Source of the DNA: Symbiodinium natans
Taxonomy: Eukaryota > Sar > Dinophyceae > Suessiales > Symbiodiniaceae
NCBI GenBank assembly: GCA_905221605.1
Contig: CAJNDS010002787.1
Span: 62,001-126,000 of the forward strand
DNA: 64,000 nucleotides
Reading direction: 5' to 3'
A program made the translations under genes and the position numbers. A model generated the notes under the pieces. That model saw only the letters and a program-made list of their open reading frames with translations, had not been told where the DNA came from and did not search any database. Shown here piece by piece: positions 1 through 9,135 of this stretch; within the stretch, counting starts at the first letter, position 1; each line of letters begins with the position of its first letter.

Positions 1-255
1 GGTTTAGCGTTTGGAGTTTGGGGTTTAGGGTTTAGGAGTCGGGTGTTGGGGTTTTGGGGTCTACGGCTCAGAGGTTGCGGGAAGCTTGACCCTAAACCCT
101 CCTAGTTTAGGGTTCAGGGGTTAAAACCTCAGCCCACTAAAAGCCCTCTTCAAAACCCTCAAAAGCACGTTGGCAAAATCCTGAGCCCTGGACCTTACTT
201 AGACCCTAACCCCAAACCTAAACCCTAAACCCTAAACCCTAAACCCTAAACCCTA
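1..255. repeat. Degenerate telomere-type repeat, left edge
   Basis: Imperfect TTTAGGG-type sequence at 1-60 turns into CCCTAAA-type sequence, with perfect heptamers just before the retrotransposon at about 220-255. I see no gene in it. The last five bases (CCCTA, 251-255) are the left target-site duplication of the element that follows. Confidence 0.9.
251..255. other. Left target-site duplication CCCTA
   Basis: The five bases before the 5' LTR equal the five bases after the 3' LTR (8923-8927). Both lie in CCCTAAA arrays, and the phase of the heptamer is restored if the element is removed. Confidence 0.8.
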
Positions 256-462
256 TGCGGAGCTGCAGTTGGTATTGTAGAAAGGAGTTGGTGTTGGGAG
301 TTGAAAGGGTCAATGTACCCGGTAATCTTCATGGCTCAAGACTGGGCCATGCGCCTGGTAGCAAAAAGAAGTTTTGAGTTCCTGTTGTTTGCTGGTTGGT
401 TCAGGGTGAAATCTTTGGCGACTGTTGGGGTTGGTTTCCTCTCCCTTTCGGTTGCCCCCGTA
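256..462 (+). repeat. 5' LTR (207 bp)
   Basis: Identical base for base to 8716-8922. It begins TGCGGAGCTG and ends GCCCCCGTA. As in other LTR elements it should hold the promoter and the transcript start. The short open frame across 301-510 uses a non-ATG start inside the LTR and is not a gene. Confidence 0.93.
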
Positions 463-475
463 GGTTATGAGCCCA
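463..475 (+). promoter_or_regulatory. Primer binding site matching a tRNA-Met anticodon arm (half-tRNA primer)
   Basis: GGTTATGAGCCCA starts immediately after the LTR. Its complement, TGGGCTCATAACC, reads as the anticodon stem-loop of a methionine tRNA (CAT anticodon), not as a tRNA 3' end. Drosophila copia is known to prime from an internally cleaved initiator tRNA half with a very similar site. This supports Ty1/copia affinity. The tRNA match is from memory of conserved sequences, not a search. Confidence 0.65.
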
Positions 476-526
476 AATTAGGTTCCCTGCGGTCTGTGTT
501 TCGGCTTTAGGGTGATAGTTGAAGCC

Positions 527-3500
527 ATGGCGACCAACTGGTTACGGACTGGTACGGCATCATCGAGCTCCAATGTGGGCGATCAAGGTGAAGGTGGTGT
601 CAAAAGGTCTGCAACGGGTGAAAAAGTTGTTCCCAATGTGGAAGCTCTGGTTGATGCTGGTGGTATGCGTGGCGGAGAGAAGCCGGTGGTGGAAGGACTG
701 GAAGACCAGATGGAAGCAGTTTTGCTGCGCCTTCTGAGTAAACATGGGCTTTGTCTTCGAGCTGCGGGACCTGCTGAATCAACGGGAGCGCCAACGACAA
801 GCTCCTCTACGTCAAAGATGGTGGAGCAAGGGTGCCAGACAGAGCTGGTTGGGGATGTTATCCCTGTTTCCAAGCGAGCTCGCAACAAAGTGAGCTTCGC
901 GGCTGCAAGTGGTGATCTGTTGACAGGTGAAGCGGAAGAAACTGCGCCTGTTGCTGCGACAAAAAGCAGTATCCTCGTCGTTGGGGACGCAGAAGGAGTC
1001 GTTCCTGTTGCTATGGTGATGAGAGAAGGAGAAATCCTGGAATTGGAGGCAGCAAGAATACAGCAGGAGTCAGATGAAGACTTATACGCTGATGGTGGAG
1101 GCAAAGTGTCTCAAGCTGCTGACCTTCCAATCATCGACTGTGATGGGAAGACATGGGAACGCCATTTTCACGAGTATGGGAGAGAATATCTTTACTGCTT
1201 AGACACGGGAGATACCCAATGGGTGTTGCCGAAGAAGACTGGGATGGCTGGAAACAGTGAAGGGTCTGGTGTTGGAATGGGCATTGTCCCTGTGGAAGAA
1301 GAGCCAGCACTGGGTACTACTTCGTCCTCGTCGCCTACTGAGTCTTTCAGGGCACAACAGGGTAGCGTGGAAAGTGTCAACAGCGGTGTAAATAGTGTAG
1401 GTGAAAAGGATTTTTCCTCTACTATCAGGGATAGCGGTCTTAGGGCTGGTGGTGACGCCCCGACCTCGGGTTCTCCTGATGAGGAAGGGATTTCTGGGAT
1501 CCGAGCAGACATCGCTGAAGAACATCTGGATCGGGAAGGAATGGAAGCGCTTTCTGAGGGTGTGGCAGCGGTGGAATCGGTGGGTCCAGAAGAAAAAATG
1601 CCCAATGTGGAGATTGGAACTGTGTCGGCTGCAGAAGAGAGAGTGGTGGATGTGGTACCTGTCGTTCAGGAAGGTGATCCTGGAGATTTGGAGGACGGAG
1701 GGAAAAAGTTGTGCGTCACGACTGAGGAGGTCTCTTCGTTTGGTGCCAAGAATCTTGCCATTCAGGGAGAAAAAGAAGCTTCTGGAATAGCTGGAGACAC
1801 GGAAGATCTGAAAGATGAGGCCTGGAGCGCCAATGATGCGCGGGTCAATGCGCCAGATAGTACCTGGAGTGCGAAAGAAGCACGGGTTGAGGTGCATATG
1901 GTGTCACGTTCCACGGGCGACTGCAACAATGGGGCGCAGGTCTCCGCAGCAGCTGATGACGGAGGTTCACAGGTGGACGCACTGGTGCAACCTGAAGTTA
2001 GCCGCGAGGAACGAAATGGCAAGGGCTACACCGGAGCCGATGAGGCAGCTGTGGTCAATGATGGTGGCAATTCTCCTTTGGAAACCATGGAGCCAAAGGA
2101 GCCTGCGGTGGAAGAAAATGTACCTGCCGTGGATGAGCAATCCAATCGCCCTGCAGTGGAAGAAAATTTGCCTGCTGCAGAAGGTGTGACAAAAGACTCC
2201 AATGATGGGTCCGCTCCCATGAAGGGGGAAGTATTGCCGTCTGGAAGATCGCCGGAAGTCGACACCGAGCGAACTACAACAGATGAGGCAAAGCCATTGG
2301 CTGGAAAAAAGGAAGGTCGTGAAATCCAGGAGAGCAAAGGAGATGAGCCTGTGGGACTCGTGGAGCAGGACAAGCAGTTTGCCTCCAAGGTGGAAACAAG
2401 GGATGTTCCGGGAGCCGAAGAAACAATTCCGGTTTCTGAAGAACCAACGAAGAAAGTGCCCAGAGCGGGAGCCTTGGATACACCTGGGAAGCATTGCTAT
2501 CAAGAGGGAGATCAGATCGTTGGTCTAGTACGCTGCATCAATGGGCATGGAGCTTTTTTGGACTATGGCGATTTGAATGTACTGATTCCTGCGGAAGGGA
2601 AGAGTACATCTCCTTTCAAATTTGGTGATACTGTCAATGGAACAGTGAAAAGGGTGGAAGATGATGGTACCGTGATCTTGGACACCTTTCTGGTTTTGGA
2701 AGAGGACGAGGAGGACTCTTCTTCGACGCTGCGCAAATGGAAAGACAGCGGCTGGAGTACGTGGTGGACAGATTCATGGTATGCTGGTCAATGGTACCAA
2801 AGTTCCGACGGTCAATGGGACTGGAAACGGGAGGAAGAGCAATCCGATGAAGGGTTTGCCGATCAGGAGTTATCCTCAGAAGAACGAGAGGAAAGGCAAC
2901 TCTATGGAGAAAAGATCTATAAAGCTCTTCTTGAGGATGGAAACGCTGATAAGGCCTATGTGGGCAAAATCACTGGGATGCTGTTGGGTCGTCCAATGGA
3001 TGAGATACAGGAGTGTGTTGCAGACCATGCATTCCTGAATGCGGAAGCTCGGCGCGCGTATGGCATCTTGCAAAGTGATGGTTGGAAGCCCGATGGTACA
3101 GAAGGCACAGGCTTGGGAGAGAGGATCACCTTTTCCCGAAAACAGTACCACAACGCGCTCTTCGAACTGGCATGTAGGAAAAGGAGATTTACTCGACCAG
3201 TTGTGGGTGAAGCGGTGGCAACGGTGCTGAGTCAAGGGAAAGATGAGCTTTGGAACGCGCTTTGGCTGGACACCAAGCGATTTTTGCAGGAGCTTGATGG
3301 TGCAGTGGAATCCATGAGTAAAAGGGAGGGCAAGCCAATGGAAGCCTACATGGATCCTGACCAGTACAAAAAGGTTCACATGACTCCAAAGACTGTGTCA
3401 CCTGGATACAGCAAGCTGTGCAAGTTCTTCAATCAGGGAAGGTGTCGCAATGGTGATGAGTGTTCCTATGAGCATCGTCGTTATGGTGAAGGTTGGCCAG

Positions 3501-4879
3501 GGGGTGGACCAACTGAGCCAAGGAGCAGCCAAAAAGCTGGAGATGAGGATGGGAACATTGGTGACCCTCCTACAGAGGAAGGCACAGTGGATGAGGCACA
3601 GCAGGAGCGGGAGGATTCAGCCTTCCGGGCCAAGTACAACTTTGGTAAAGGTGCATCAAAGGGTGAACCTATGTTGGGTGAGCCAAAAAGTCGGCTGTGT
3701 CTATATTACAATCAAGGTGGTTGCAAGTATGGGAGTACATGCAGGTATCTTCACGACGATGACATAGCATTGGAAGGGACTTGGGAACCCGGCAAAGCTT
3801 GGGACAATGCTTCCAGGAAGGCACTAAGGGACGCGGGGTTCCACCATTGCTGTTTCGATTATTACCTCAGAGGACATTGCCGTAAGCGGTTCAATTCCTG
3901 CAGATTTTCCCACGACGAGATGTCAGATGAGCGGCTGGCGCACCTGAAACACTTGGTACATGTGGCCAATCAGGTCCGGTTTGAAAGAGAGAGAGGATTG
4001 GAGATTTCGGACAGGAGCACTTTTCAGCCACCTGCGAGTGGGGGAGCTGAATCTTCATCATCCTCAGTACCAAAAGCGCTGCAAATGACCAATGTGTCAC
4101 AAAAAGAAGGTGAAAAGGGTACCCTGGATGAAGCAGAAGATGATGAACAAAAGAATTCGGTGGCTGAGTCCACTGGTACTCTGCTTCAAAATCCAGAGGA
4201 GCCAATTGAAAATTGGATGGCTCGCAACGAACACCTTTGGGTGTATACCCCTCATGTGAGTGAGGTGATGATTACACTTGGTGTGACCAACGTGTCGGAC
4301 CTGCAGGAGTTCATCTTTGTGGAGGATTTGGTTGACCAAGGGATCAACAAAGTGACAGCATGCAAAATTCTGCAATTGGTGGGTGGTGTCCGATATCGTC
4401 CGGAGGGACCGGAAAAAGCAGTTCCTTCCGAGGCATCTGTACGGGTACAACAATCTTCTGGGAGCAAGGAAGCTGGAAGAGAGGCGGTGCGAATCCTCGC
4501 TCAGGTGCGTGAAGCTGAAGGCTCCGGTGCAAAAACAATGCCGCGAGGCTCCTATCGGGAGCTTTTTGATAAGGTCAAGTACCGTGACGCTTGGACGCTT
4601 GCGCAGAGGTCTCCGCTGTGCGTACAGAAGCTGCAGTTGGTGGGAGTTGGAATGCCGCCGGTGAACCCGCCAACAAAAAAGTATCGGTCAAGATCAAACC
4701 CTGTAAAAAGGGGAAGGCCCTTGCTGGATAAAAAACAGGTGCGACAGGTGCCACGCTCTCGCTCACAACGGCGAGTGCAGCCCGGCGGAAGTGGTGGAAA
4801 AGCCAAAACCACTGGAACTGAAGCCTCGTGGTGGGTTGTCGTGTCGGTTCAGCAGAGCGTGGGCAGATGTGGTGGATGA
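527..4879 (+). CDS. Retroelement protein, part A: WW, S1-like and three CCCH zinc fingers
   Basis: The first good start is ATG at 527 in a strong Kozak context (GCCATGG); the frame also runs upstream to a GTG at 512. It encodes about 1450 residues. A long acidic, Glu/Val-rich low-complexity N-terminus holds a WW-like domain at residues 208-236 (W210 and W232, final P235). An S1/OB-fold-like segment lies at about 658-725 (GDQIVGLV...GDTVNGTVKRV). Three CCCH fingers follow: 965-983 and 1058-1076 (both C-x7-C-x5-C-x3-H) and 1109-1129 (C-x8-C-x6-C-x3-H). A SAM-like helical stretch is possible near nt 4250-4390. The composition suggests an RNA-binding, Gag-like or accessory function. The frame ends at 4879, but coding character continues in the +1 frame from about 4790, so the stop probably reflects a frameshift. 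I do not recognise the protein family. Confidence 0.8.
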   Translation: MATNWLRTGTASSSSNVGDQGEGGVKRSATGEKVVPNVEALVDAGGMRGGEKPVVEGLEDQMEAVLLRLLSKHGLCLRAAGPAESTGAPTTSSSTSKMVEQGCQTELVGDVIPVSKRARNKVSFAAASGDLLTGEAEETAPVAATKSSILVVGDAEGVVPVAMVMREGEILELEAARIQQESDEDLYADGGGKVSQAADLPIIDCDGKTWERHFHEYGREYLYCLDTGDTQWVLPKKTGMAGNSEGSGVGMGIVPVEEEPALGTTSSSSPTESFRAQQGSVESVNSGVNSVGEKDFSSTIRDSGLRAGGDAPTSGSPDEEGISGIRADIAEEHLDREGMEALSEGVAAVESVGPEEKMPNVEIGTVSAAEERVVDVVPVVQEGDPGDLEDGGKKLCVTTEEVSSFGAKNLAIQGEKEASGIAGDTEDLKDEAWSANDARVNAPDSTWSAKEARVEVHMVSRSTGDCNNGAQVSAAADDGGSQVDALVQPEVSREERNGKGYTGADEAAVVNDGGNSPLETMEPKEPAVEENVPAVDEQSNRPAVEENLPAAEGVTKDSNDGSAPMKGEVLPSGRSPEVDTERTTTDEAKPLAGKKEGREIQESKGDEPVGLVEQDKQFASKVETRDVPGAEETIPVSEEPTKKVPRAGALDTPGKHCYQEGDQIVGLVRCINGHGAFLDYGDLNVLIPAEGKSTSPFKFGDTVNGTVKRVEDDGTVILDTFLVLEEDEEDSSSTLRKWKDSGWSTWWTDSWYAGQWYQSSDGQWDWKREEEQSDEGFADQELSSEEREERQLYGEKIYKALLEDGNADKAYVGKITGMLLGRPMDEIQECVADHAFLNAEARRAYGILQSDGWKPDGTEGTGLGERITFSRKQYHNALFELACRKRRFTRPVVGEAVATVLSQGKDELWNALWLDTKRFLQELDGAVESMSKREGKPMEAYMDPDQYKKVHMTPKTVSPGYSKLCKFFNQGRCRNGDECSYEHRRYGEGWPGGGPTEPRSSQKAGDEDGNIGDPPTEEGTVDEAQQEREDSAFRAKYNFGKGASKGEPMLGEPKSRLCLYYNQGGCKYGSTCRYLHDDDIALEGTWEPGKAWDNASRKALRDAGFHHCCFDYYLRGHCRKRFNSCRFSHDEMSDERLAHLKHLVHVANQVRFERERGLEISDRSTFQPPASGGAESSSSSVPKALQMTNVSQKEGEKGTLDEAEDDEQKNSVAESTGTLLQNPEEPIENWMARNEHLWVYTPHVSEVMITLGVTNVSDLQEFIFVEDLVDQGINKVTACKILQLVGGVRYRPEGPEKAVPSEASVRVQQSSGSKEAGREAVRILAQVREAEGSGAKTMPRGSYRELFDKVKYRDAWTLAQRSPLCVQKLQLVGVGMPPVNPPTKKYRSRSNPVKRGRPLLDKKQVRQVPRSRSQRRVQPGGSGGKAKTTGTEASWWVVVSVQQSVGRCGG

Positions 4880-6068
4880 TGATGATCAGGCAGAGGCTTT
4901 GGTCTCTTATGACGATTCCTCAGGCGATTCAAGCGAAGAAGAGACCAATGCCGCGCGACGCATGAGGGAAATCTTTTTGCGAGAAAGGGATTCACAGAGA
5001 ACTGCGATTCGTGGCAATGTTCCGATGGTTGGTTCTTCAAGCCCCAATGATGGGCAGAAAAAATCGGTTCACCTTGGCGAAGGGCGCGACAAAGCGTCGC
5101 GGGGGGAGACCCGCCAAGAAGTGACTTCTCAAGTTTTTTCGCTACCACAACCTTCTCGTCGAACTGAACAGTCTCAAAAAAGAGCAAGGGATGGCCCAGT
5201 TATAGTTGGTTCGCTGGCGGTGGGCTCCACGGATGAGGTTTTACCTGGGCAAGGTGTTGCTGGACAGGTGAATGTATCTGAAAGCGCTCAAGTTCTTCCT
5301 GGGCAAGAAGTGGCTGGACAGGAGACGGCGCTGGAAGGAGCAGTGCAAATTTCTGGCGAGGAGACTGACCAAAAAGAAGGAGAAGGTGGGAGCAATGAAC
5401 TCCGTGGTGATGGTGCGAAGACATTGGATGTTCGTCCGGTGAAGAAGGACCCTCAGCAATTGCTTATTAAAGGCCTTCTGAGTCGGATTTATTGGAAGGT
5501 TGCTGTCGGCAAGTTGCCTGTGGGGCAAAGGGACTGTCAGAAGGGGTCCAATAAGATGGATCGAAATTTGGTTATTAGCATGTCATCCGAAGGTGCAAGC
5601 GAACAGGAATTGAACCTGGCACTGGAGGACGATGCTGATCAGTCAATGGATGATGGTGCGATGGTGGTTATGGTGTATGATCCAGGAACGCTGATTCAGT
5701 CGCCAACAACTGATTGGGTTATGCGTCGCGGTTTGACCGATCGTACCATCTGGCCGGCAATAGCGACTGCAGCGCAGAGGATATGTGCTGAAATGGTTCA
5801 AGTGGATGAATTGAATGCCCAGCTAGGGACTGGGGCACTCCTTTTTCAAAGGAGAGATCAAGGACATTATGGTGATTTGCATCATTCGTTCCATGATAAT
5901 CCGTGCTTGCCAGTGGTGGGAAATTATCCTCTTTCGGTGATGGGTGCATTGGTCTGGAAGGGGAATTCAGAAATACTGATAAGTTTGGAACTGCTATGGA
6001 GGCAATTGCCTACGATTGGAGCCGCAGTCCAGGCATGGAAGTTCACGTCGAACTTATGGCGAGGGTAG
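4791..6068 (+). CDS. Retroelement protein, part B (shifted frame)
   Basis: An open frame of 425 codons, +1 relative to part A and overlapping it by 89 nt. The apparent start is GTG, so this is best read as the continuation of part A rather than a separate gene. It contains an acidic DDDDQ-type stretch, a Ser/Glu-rich segment, a short repeated LPGQ motif (GQGVAGQ, GQEVAGQ) at about nt 5240-5330, and then a more globular region. Coding character shifts back to the part A frame around nt 5950-5975. I recognise no domain. A pair of compensating frameshift mutations, sequencing errors or recoding could explain the pattern. Confidence 0.6.
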   Translation: MVEKPKPLELKPRGGLSCRFSRAWADVVDDDDQAEALVSYDDSSGDSSEEETNAARRMREIFLRERDSQRTAIRGNVPMVGSSSPNDGQKKSVHLGEGRDKASRGETRQEVTSQVFSLPQPSRRTEQSQKRARDGPVIVGSLAVGSTDEVLPGQGVAGQVNVSESAQVLPGQEVAGQETALEGAVQISGEETDQKEGEGGSNELRGDGAKTLDVRPVKKDPQQLLIKGLLSRIYWKVAVGKLPVGQRDCQKGSNKMDRNLVISMSSEGASEQELNLALEDDADQSMDDGAMVVMVYDPGTLIQSPTTDWVMRRGLTDRTIWPAIATAAQRICAEMVQVDELNAQLGTGALLFQRRDQGHYGDLHHSFHDNPCLPVVGNYPLSVMGALVWKGNSEILISLELLWRQLPTIGAAVQAWKFTSNLWRG

Positions 6069-8344
6069 CCAAATTGGTTGCTCCGTTCCTTACCCTAGGA
6101 GGCCAAGGGTCAGTGGTGAATTTGGAATTTCTCTGGCAGCGCGGGAGGGCTCAATTGATGGAGTTCCTTCAGGCGGCGACATGCGCTGATCAATTGGAGG
6201 TTCTCTGGAAAAGGATGGACGACGATGCTGATGAAGAAGTGGATCCTTCAACAACTGTGCTGGAAATTCTTGGACAGGAAGTTGCGGTACTTGATCCAGG
6301 GAACAATGAATCCCTTATTCCCATTGAAGATGCTGGAGGTGAGACAATTGCTGACACTGGAAGGGATGGCAAAGCGCCAGAAGTTTCTCCGGAAGAGGAG
6401 ACATCCAGTGGGTCGTCAAGACTGGCTAGCACAAGGATTTTCTTGTGGTCAGTGTACTCTCGCGTTGCTTCCAACTGGGATTTCTCTACGCAGGACCGCG
6501 CTACTGGTAAGATCTTTGACAGCACCAAGGGGTATCCTGGTGAAGGACCAGACAATGGTGACAATCTTTCCTCTAAGAGGAACTTACCCTGGATCTCGGA
6601 AGACTACCTCGACGACGTGGTGTCAAAAAAGATGGAAAGGTCTTCAGATATGGATGGGTTGGATGGGTTTGTTCCGGAAAGTGAGGGACAGTTGGAAAAG
6701 GTAGAGGTGGAGAATGTTACTGCCTCTAGAATTCTTATGGCTCTTTGGAAGAAGGGGTATAGAGCTGGGTATAGGAGGTTGTGTCGTTTGAACGTATCTG
6801 GATGCAAGGTTGGAGCAATGAAACATCCAATCAAAAGGGTGCAGAAGATCGGCGCTAGAAAGGCCTTCATGAAAATGTTCAATGTTTTTGGATCGTCTCA
6901 GCGTGGCTCAGGAGCTGGCGGAAAACCAATCATGAAGGTGGTAGGACCAAGGCCAGGTTTTCCAGCTGTACTCCAAGCATCAAATACTGATAGCATCTTG
7001 GGTGAAGGGAGCAGTTCTCAGGTACGTGGCAATGTTCATGTAGAGCAGAATCGCCCTATGGACCGGTACGAGGCGGAGCGCTTGGAGAAGAGGAAGAAAG
7101 GCTTCTGCTATTGGTTCAGCAGGGGAAAAGATCGCTGCAAATTTGGTGAAAACTGCAAATTCATCCATTCAGAAGATGATGTGATGCTGCAATCGTATTG
7201 GTGCAAGTACTATGTGGCGGGGAGACCCTGCTTCGCTGGAAAGGAATGTGCGTTCTCACATGACGCAACTGGAGTAAGGTGTATCCAGTTTGCTCAGTCT
7301 GGGAAGTGTCGTTATGGGGACATGTGCGTCTTTGAGCATGGTAATCCGCTGGATGAACAGAGGCCAAGGTCTCCAAGGACGCCCCCAAGGGATGGTCCAA
7401 GGAGAAGTTCTGGTTCAAAAGGTGGAGAAAAGGAGATCTCTCCTGAACGGTTCGATGATGGTGAGGAGGATTTCATGGTTTACGACGATGATACCAAAAT
7501 GGTGGAACTGTTGATGGAGGCGATTTCATTTCTGTCCAATGGCAAGTCAGATTTGGCTCGTGCAGAGGCGGACCCACTGTTCAAACTCCTGAAGTTCAAG
7601 GGAGACGCTGACCAGATGGATAGAGAATGGTGTTCGTGGACCACTGGTATGCTGTCCTTGCTGGAACTTCACGAAATAGTGAAGTCGTATGAGGTTTCGC
7701 TGGCGGAGGTGGAAGAATGGGTCAATGACCTGAGGATATGGTTTGAGCGAGCCAACGTGGAAGAAGTGAGAGATCCCAAAAGAGGGAAAAAGAGGTCCCT
7801 AGAAAGGGAGTCCAGCAAGGATATTCCTGCCGAAAAGGAGGTGGTTGAGACTTCGGAGACGGAGGTTGCCGTTGAGGAGGAGGTAAAAAAGGTCAAAAAG
7901 AAGAAGAAAACTGCAGCTATCGAAGATCCTTATACCCTCATGGTTCCAAAGCCGAAGAAGATGCCGGCGAACATTGAGAAGGGTGGATCATCATCCAATG
8001 CGGCGGTTTCTGCAGGGGAAAAAGCCTCGAAAATGCGCACAAAGTCAAACGTCGTGGGAAAGACGAAGAAGAAGGAGAAAAGTCAAAGCCCCAAGAAGGA
8101 AGAGGTGGTAGTGGTGAAAGGTCCTGAGGAAAAGGATCGTTCCTCTGATGTGGATGCACAAGCGTCTATCACTGTGGATGCAGAGCTGGGTCAATCTTGC
8201 CAAGCGATTGAGGACGCGAAGAGAGAAGGATTGGTATCTTCAATTCAAAGGTGCGTGCAGGACCCTGTTCTTACAGTTTCGGACCTAGAGTATGTTCTGC
8301 TGCGACTTCACCTCAGTATCGATAACCATCGGAAGAAGAAGTGA
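5903..8344 (+). CDS. Retroelement protein, part C: three more CCCH zinc fingers and a Lys-rich tail
   Basis: An open frame of up to 813 codons in the same frame as part A, overlapping part B by 166 nt. The nominal GTG start is not credible; coding probably enters near nt 5965. It has a globular first third, then three CCCH fingers: nt 7106-7168 (C-x9-C-x5-C-x3-H), 7202-7261 and 7280-7339 (both C-x8-C-x5-C-x3-H). A basic tail with KKVKKKKK at about nt 7885-7915 and many Lys/Ser residues precedes the stop TGA at 8342. With parts A and B this makes six CCCH fingers in one element. No enzymatic domain is visible. An RNA-packaging or RNA-binding role is inference. Confidence 0.75.
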   Translation: MLASGGKLSSFGDGCIGLEGEFRNTDKFGTAMEAIAYDWSRSPGMEVHVELMARVAKLVAPFLTLGGQGSVVNLEFLWQRGRAQLMEFLQAATCADQLEVLWKRMDDDADEEVDPSTTVLEILGQEVAVLDPGNNESLIPIEDAGGETIADTGRDGKAPEVSPEEETSSGSSRLASTRIFLWSVYSRVASNWDFSTQDRATGKIFDSTKGYPGEGPDNGDNLSSKRNLPWISEDYLDDVVSKKMERSSDMDGLDGFVPESEGQLEKVEVENVTASRILMALWKKGYRAGYRRLCRLNVSGCKVGAMKHPIKRVQKIGARKAFMKMFNVFGSSQRGSGAGGKPIMKVVGPRPGFPAVLQASNTDSILGEGSSSQVRGNVHVEQNRPMDRYEAERLEKRKKGFCYWFSRGKDRCKFGENCKFIHSEDDVMLQSYWCKYYVAGRPCFAGKECAFSHDATGVRCIQFAQSGKCRYGDMCVFEHGNPLDEQRPRSPRTPPRDGPRRSSGSKGGEKEISPERFDDGEEDFMVYDDDTKMVELLMEAISFLSNGKSDLARAEADPLFKLLKFKGDADQMDREWCSWTTGMLSLLELHEIVKSYEVSLAEVEEWVNDLRIWFERANVEEVRDPKRGKKRSLERESSKDIPAEKEVVETSETEVAVEEEVKKVKKKKKTAAIEDPYTLMVPKPKKMPANIEKGGSSSNAAVSAGEKASKMRTKSNVVGKTKKKEKSQSPKKEEVVVVKGPEEKDRSSDVDAQASITVDAELGQSCQAIEDAKREGLVSSIQRCVQDPVLTVSDLEYVLLRLHLSIDNHRKKK

Positions 8345-8702
8345 CTGGATGGTATGGATGAAGGGATGGTTTTTCTCTTTCTGAAGACAAGTGTGCTGAA
8401 TCGGCCAATGCGCTGAAAATGTGGTGGTTACTATTAAGGGTATGGAAATCCCTGATAGTAGAAGTCAGTAGCTTTTCGCGTAGCGAAGACCACGGTTTGT
8501 GGTGAAGAAGGCCGAAGAGTCTTCAATGATAAGAGGATCATGGTGGAAAAAAGATTCTCTGTGGTTAGTGGGTTTAGCCAATGAGCTATAATTTCGTCCT
8601 GGATGACGTAAAACCATATTGTGCATTTTAAGCAGCTGGCTGCTGCCCTAATGGCAGTTTTTGGCCTAAGATCTGCACCTCCAATGTGTCCTAGGAAATC
8701 CT
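8345..8702 (+). other. Retrotransposon 3' untranslated region
   Basis: A non-coding stretch between the last stop codon and the polypurine tract. It contains a short palindrome CCTAGGAAATCCTAGG just before the tract. I see no second gene here. Confidence 0.7.
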
Positions 8703-8715
8703 AGGACAGGGGGAG
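8703..8715 (+). promoter_or_regulatory. Polypurine tract
   Basis: AGGACAGGGGGAG abuts the 3' LTR. It has the composition and position expected of the plus-strand primer of an LTR retrotransposon, with one pyrimidine. Confidence 0.8.
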
Positions 8716-8922
8716 TGCGGAGCTGCAGTTGGTATTGTAGAAAGGAGTTGGTGTTGGGAGTTGAAAGGGTCAATGTACCCGGTAATCTTCATGGCTCAAG
8801 ACTGGGCCATGCGCCTGGTAGCAAAAAGAAGTTTTGAGTTCCTGTTGTTTGCTGGTTGGTTCAGGGTGAAATCTTTGGCGACTGTTGGGGTTGGTTTCCT
8901 CTCCCTTTCGGTTGCCCCCGTA
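8716..8922 (+). repeat. 3' LTR (207 bp)
   Basis: Identical to the 5' LTR at 256-462. It is followed directly by the target duplication CCCTA and a CCCTAAA array. Confidence 0.93.
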
Positions 8923-9065
8923 CCCTAAACCCTAAACCCTAGACCCTAAACCCTAAACCCTAAACCCTAAACCCTAAACCCTAAACCCTAAACCCTAAAC
9001 CTTAAACCCTAAACCCTAAACCCTAAACCTTAAACCCTCTACCCTAGACCCTAAACCCTAAACCG
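8923..9065. repeat. CCCTAAA array
   Basis: Nearly perfect telomere-type heptamers with a few variants; the continuation of the array into which the retrotransposon inserted. Confidence 0.95.
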
Positions 9066-9092
9066 GTTCGGAGCCCACCCTGGCAGGGCCAA

Positions 9093-9135
9093 AGCCTACA
9101 ATCCCGTTCAGCTCCCTGGCTGTGAGGAGCTTAGG
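9093..9135 (+). CDS. Candidate exon, upstream of the KS-like gene
   Basis: A GC-rich island after a CAG, lying between CCCTAAA on the left and TTTAGGG-like sequence on the right. One frame reads AKAYNPVQLPGCEEL and continues open. The product is unknown and the right boundary uncertain. Called mainly because it has the same layout as better-supported exons. Confidence 0.3.

Larger units (their letters stand above)
256..8922 (+). mobile_element. Complete LTR retrotransposon without visible pol, probably Ty1/copia-like and non-autonomous
   Basis: Two identical 207-bp direct terminal repeats (256-462 and 8716-8922) bound an 8667-bp element. CCCTA at 251-255 and at 8923-8927 is a 5-bp target duplication; removing the element plus one copy restores an uninterrupted CCCTAAA array in phase. 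A primer binding site directly follows the 5' LTR and a purine-rich tract directly precedes the 3' LTR. The interior encodes about 2600 codons of a low-complexity, WW/S1-like/CCCH protein in three overlapping frames. I found no protease, integrase, reverse transcriptase (no YxDD block) or RNase H, so the element probably depends on enzymes from an autonomous relative. The LTR ends are TG...TA rather than TG...CA. Identical LTRs imply recent insertion. Confidence 0.9.

Noticed and set aside
301-510. 69-codon frame at the start of the retrotransposon
   Set aside because: Starts with TTG inside the LTR and crosses the primer binding site.
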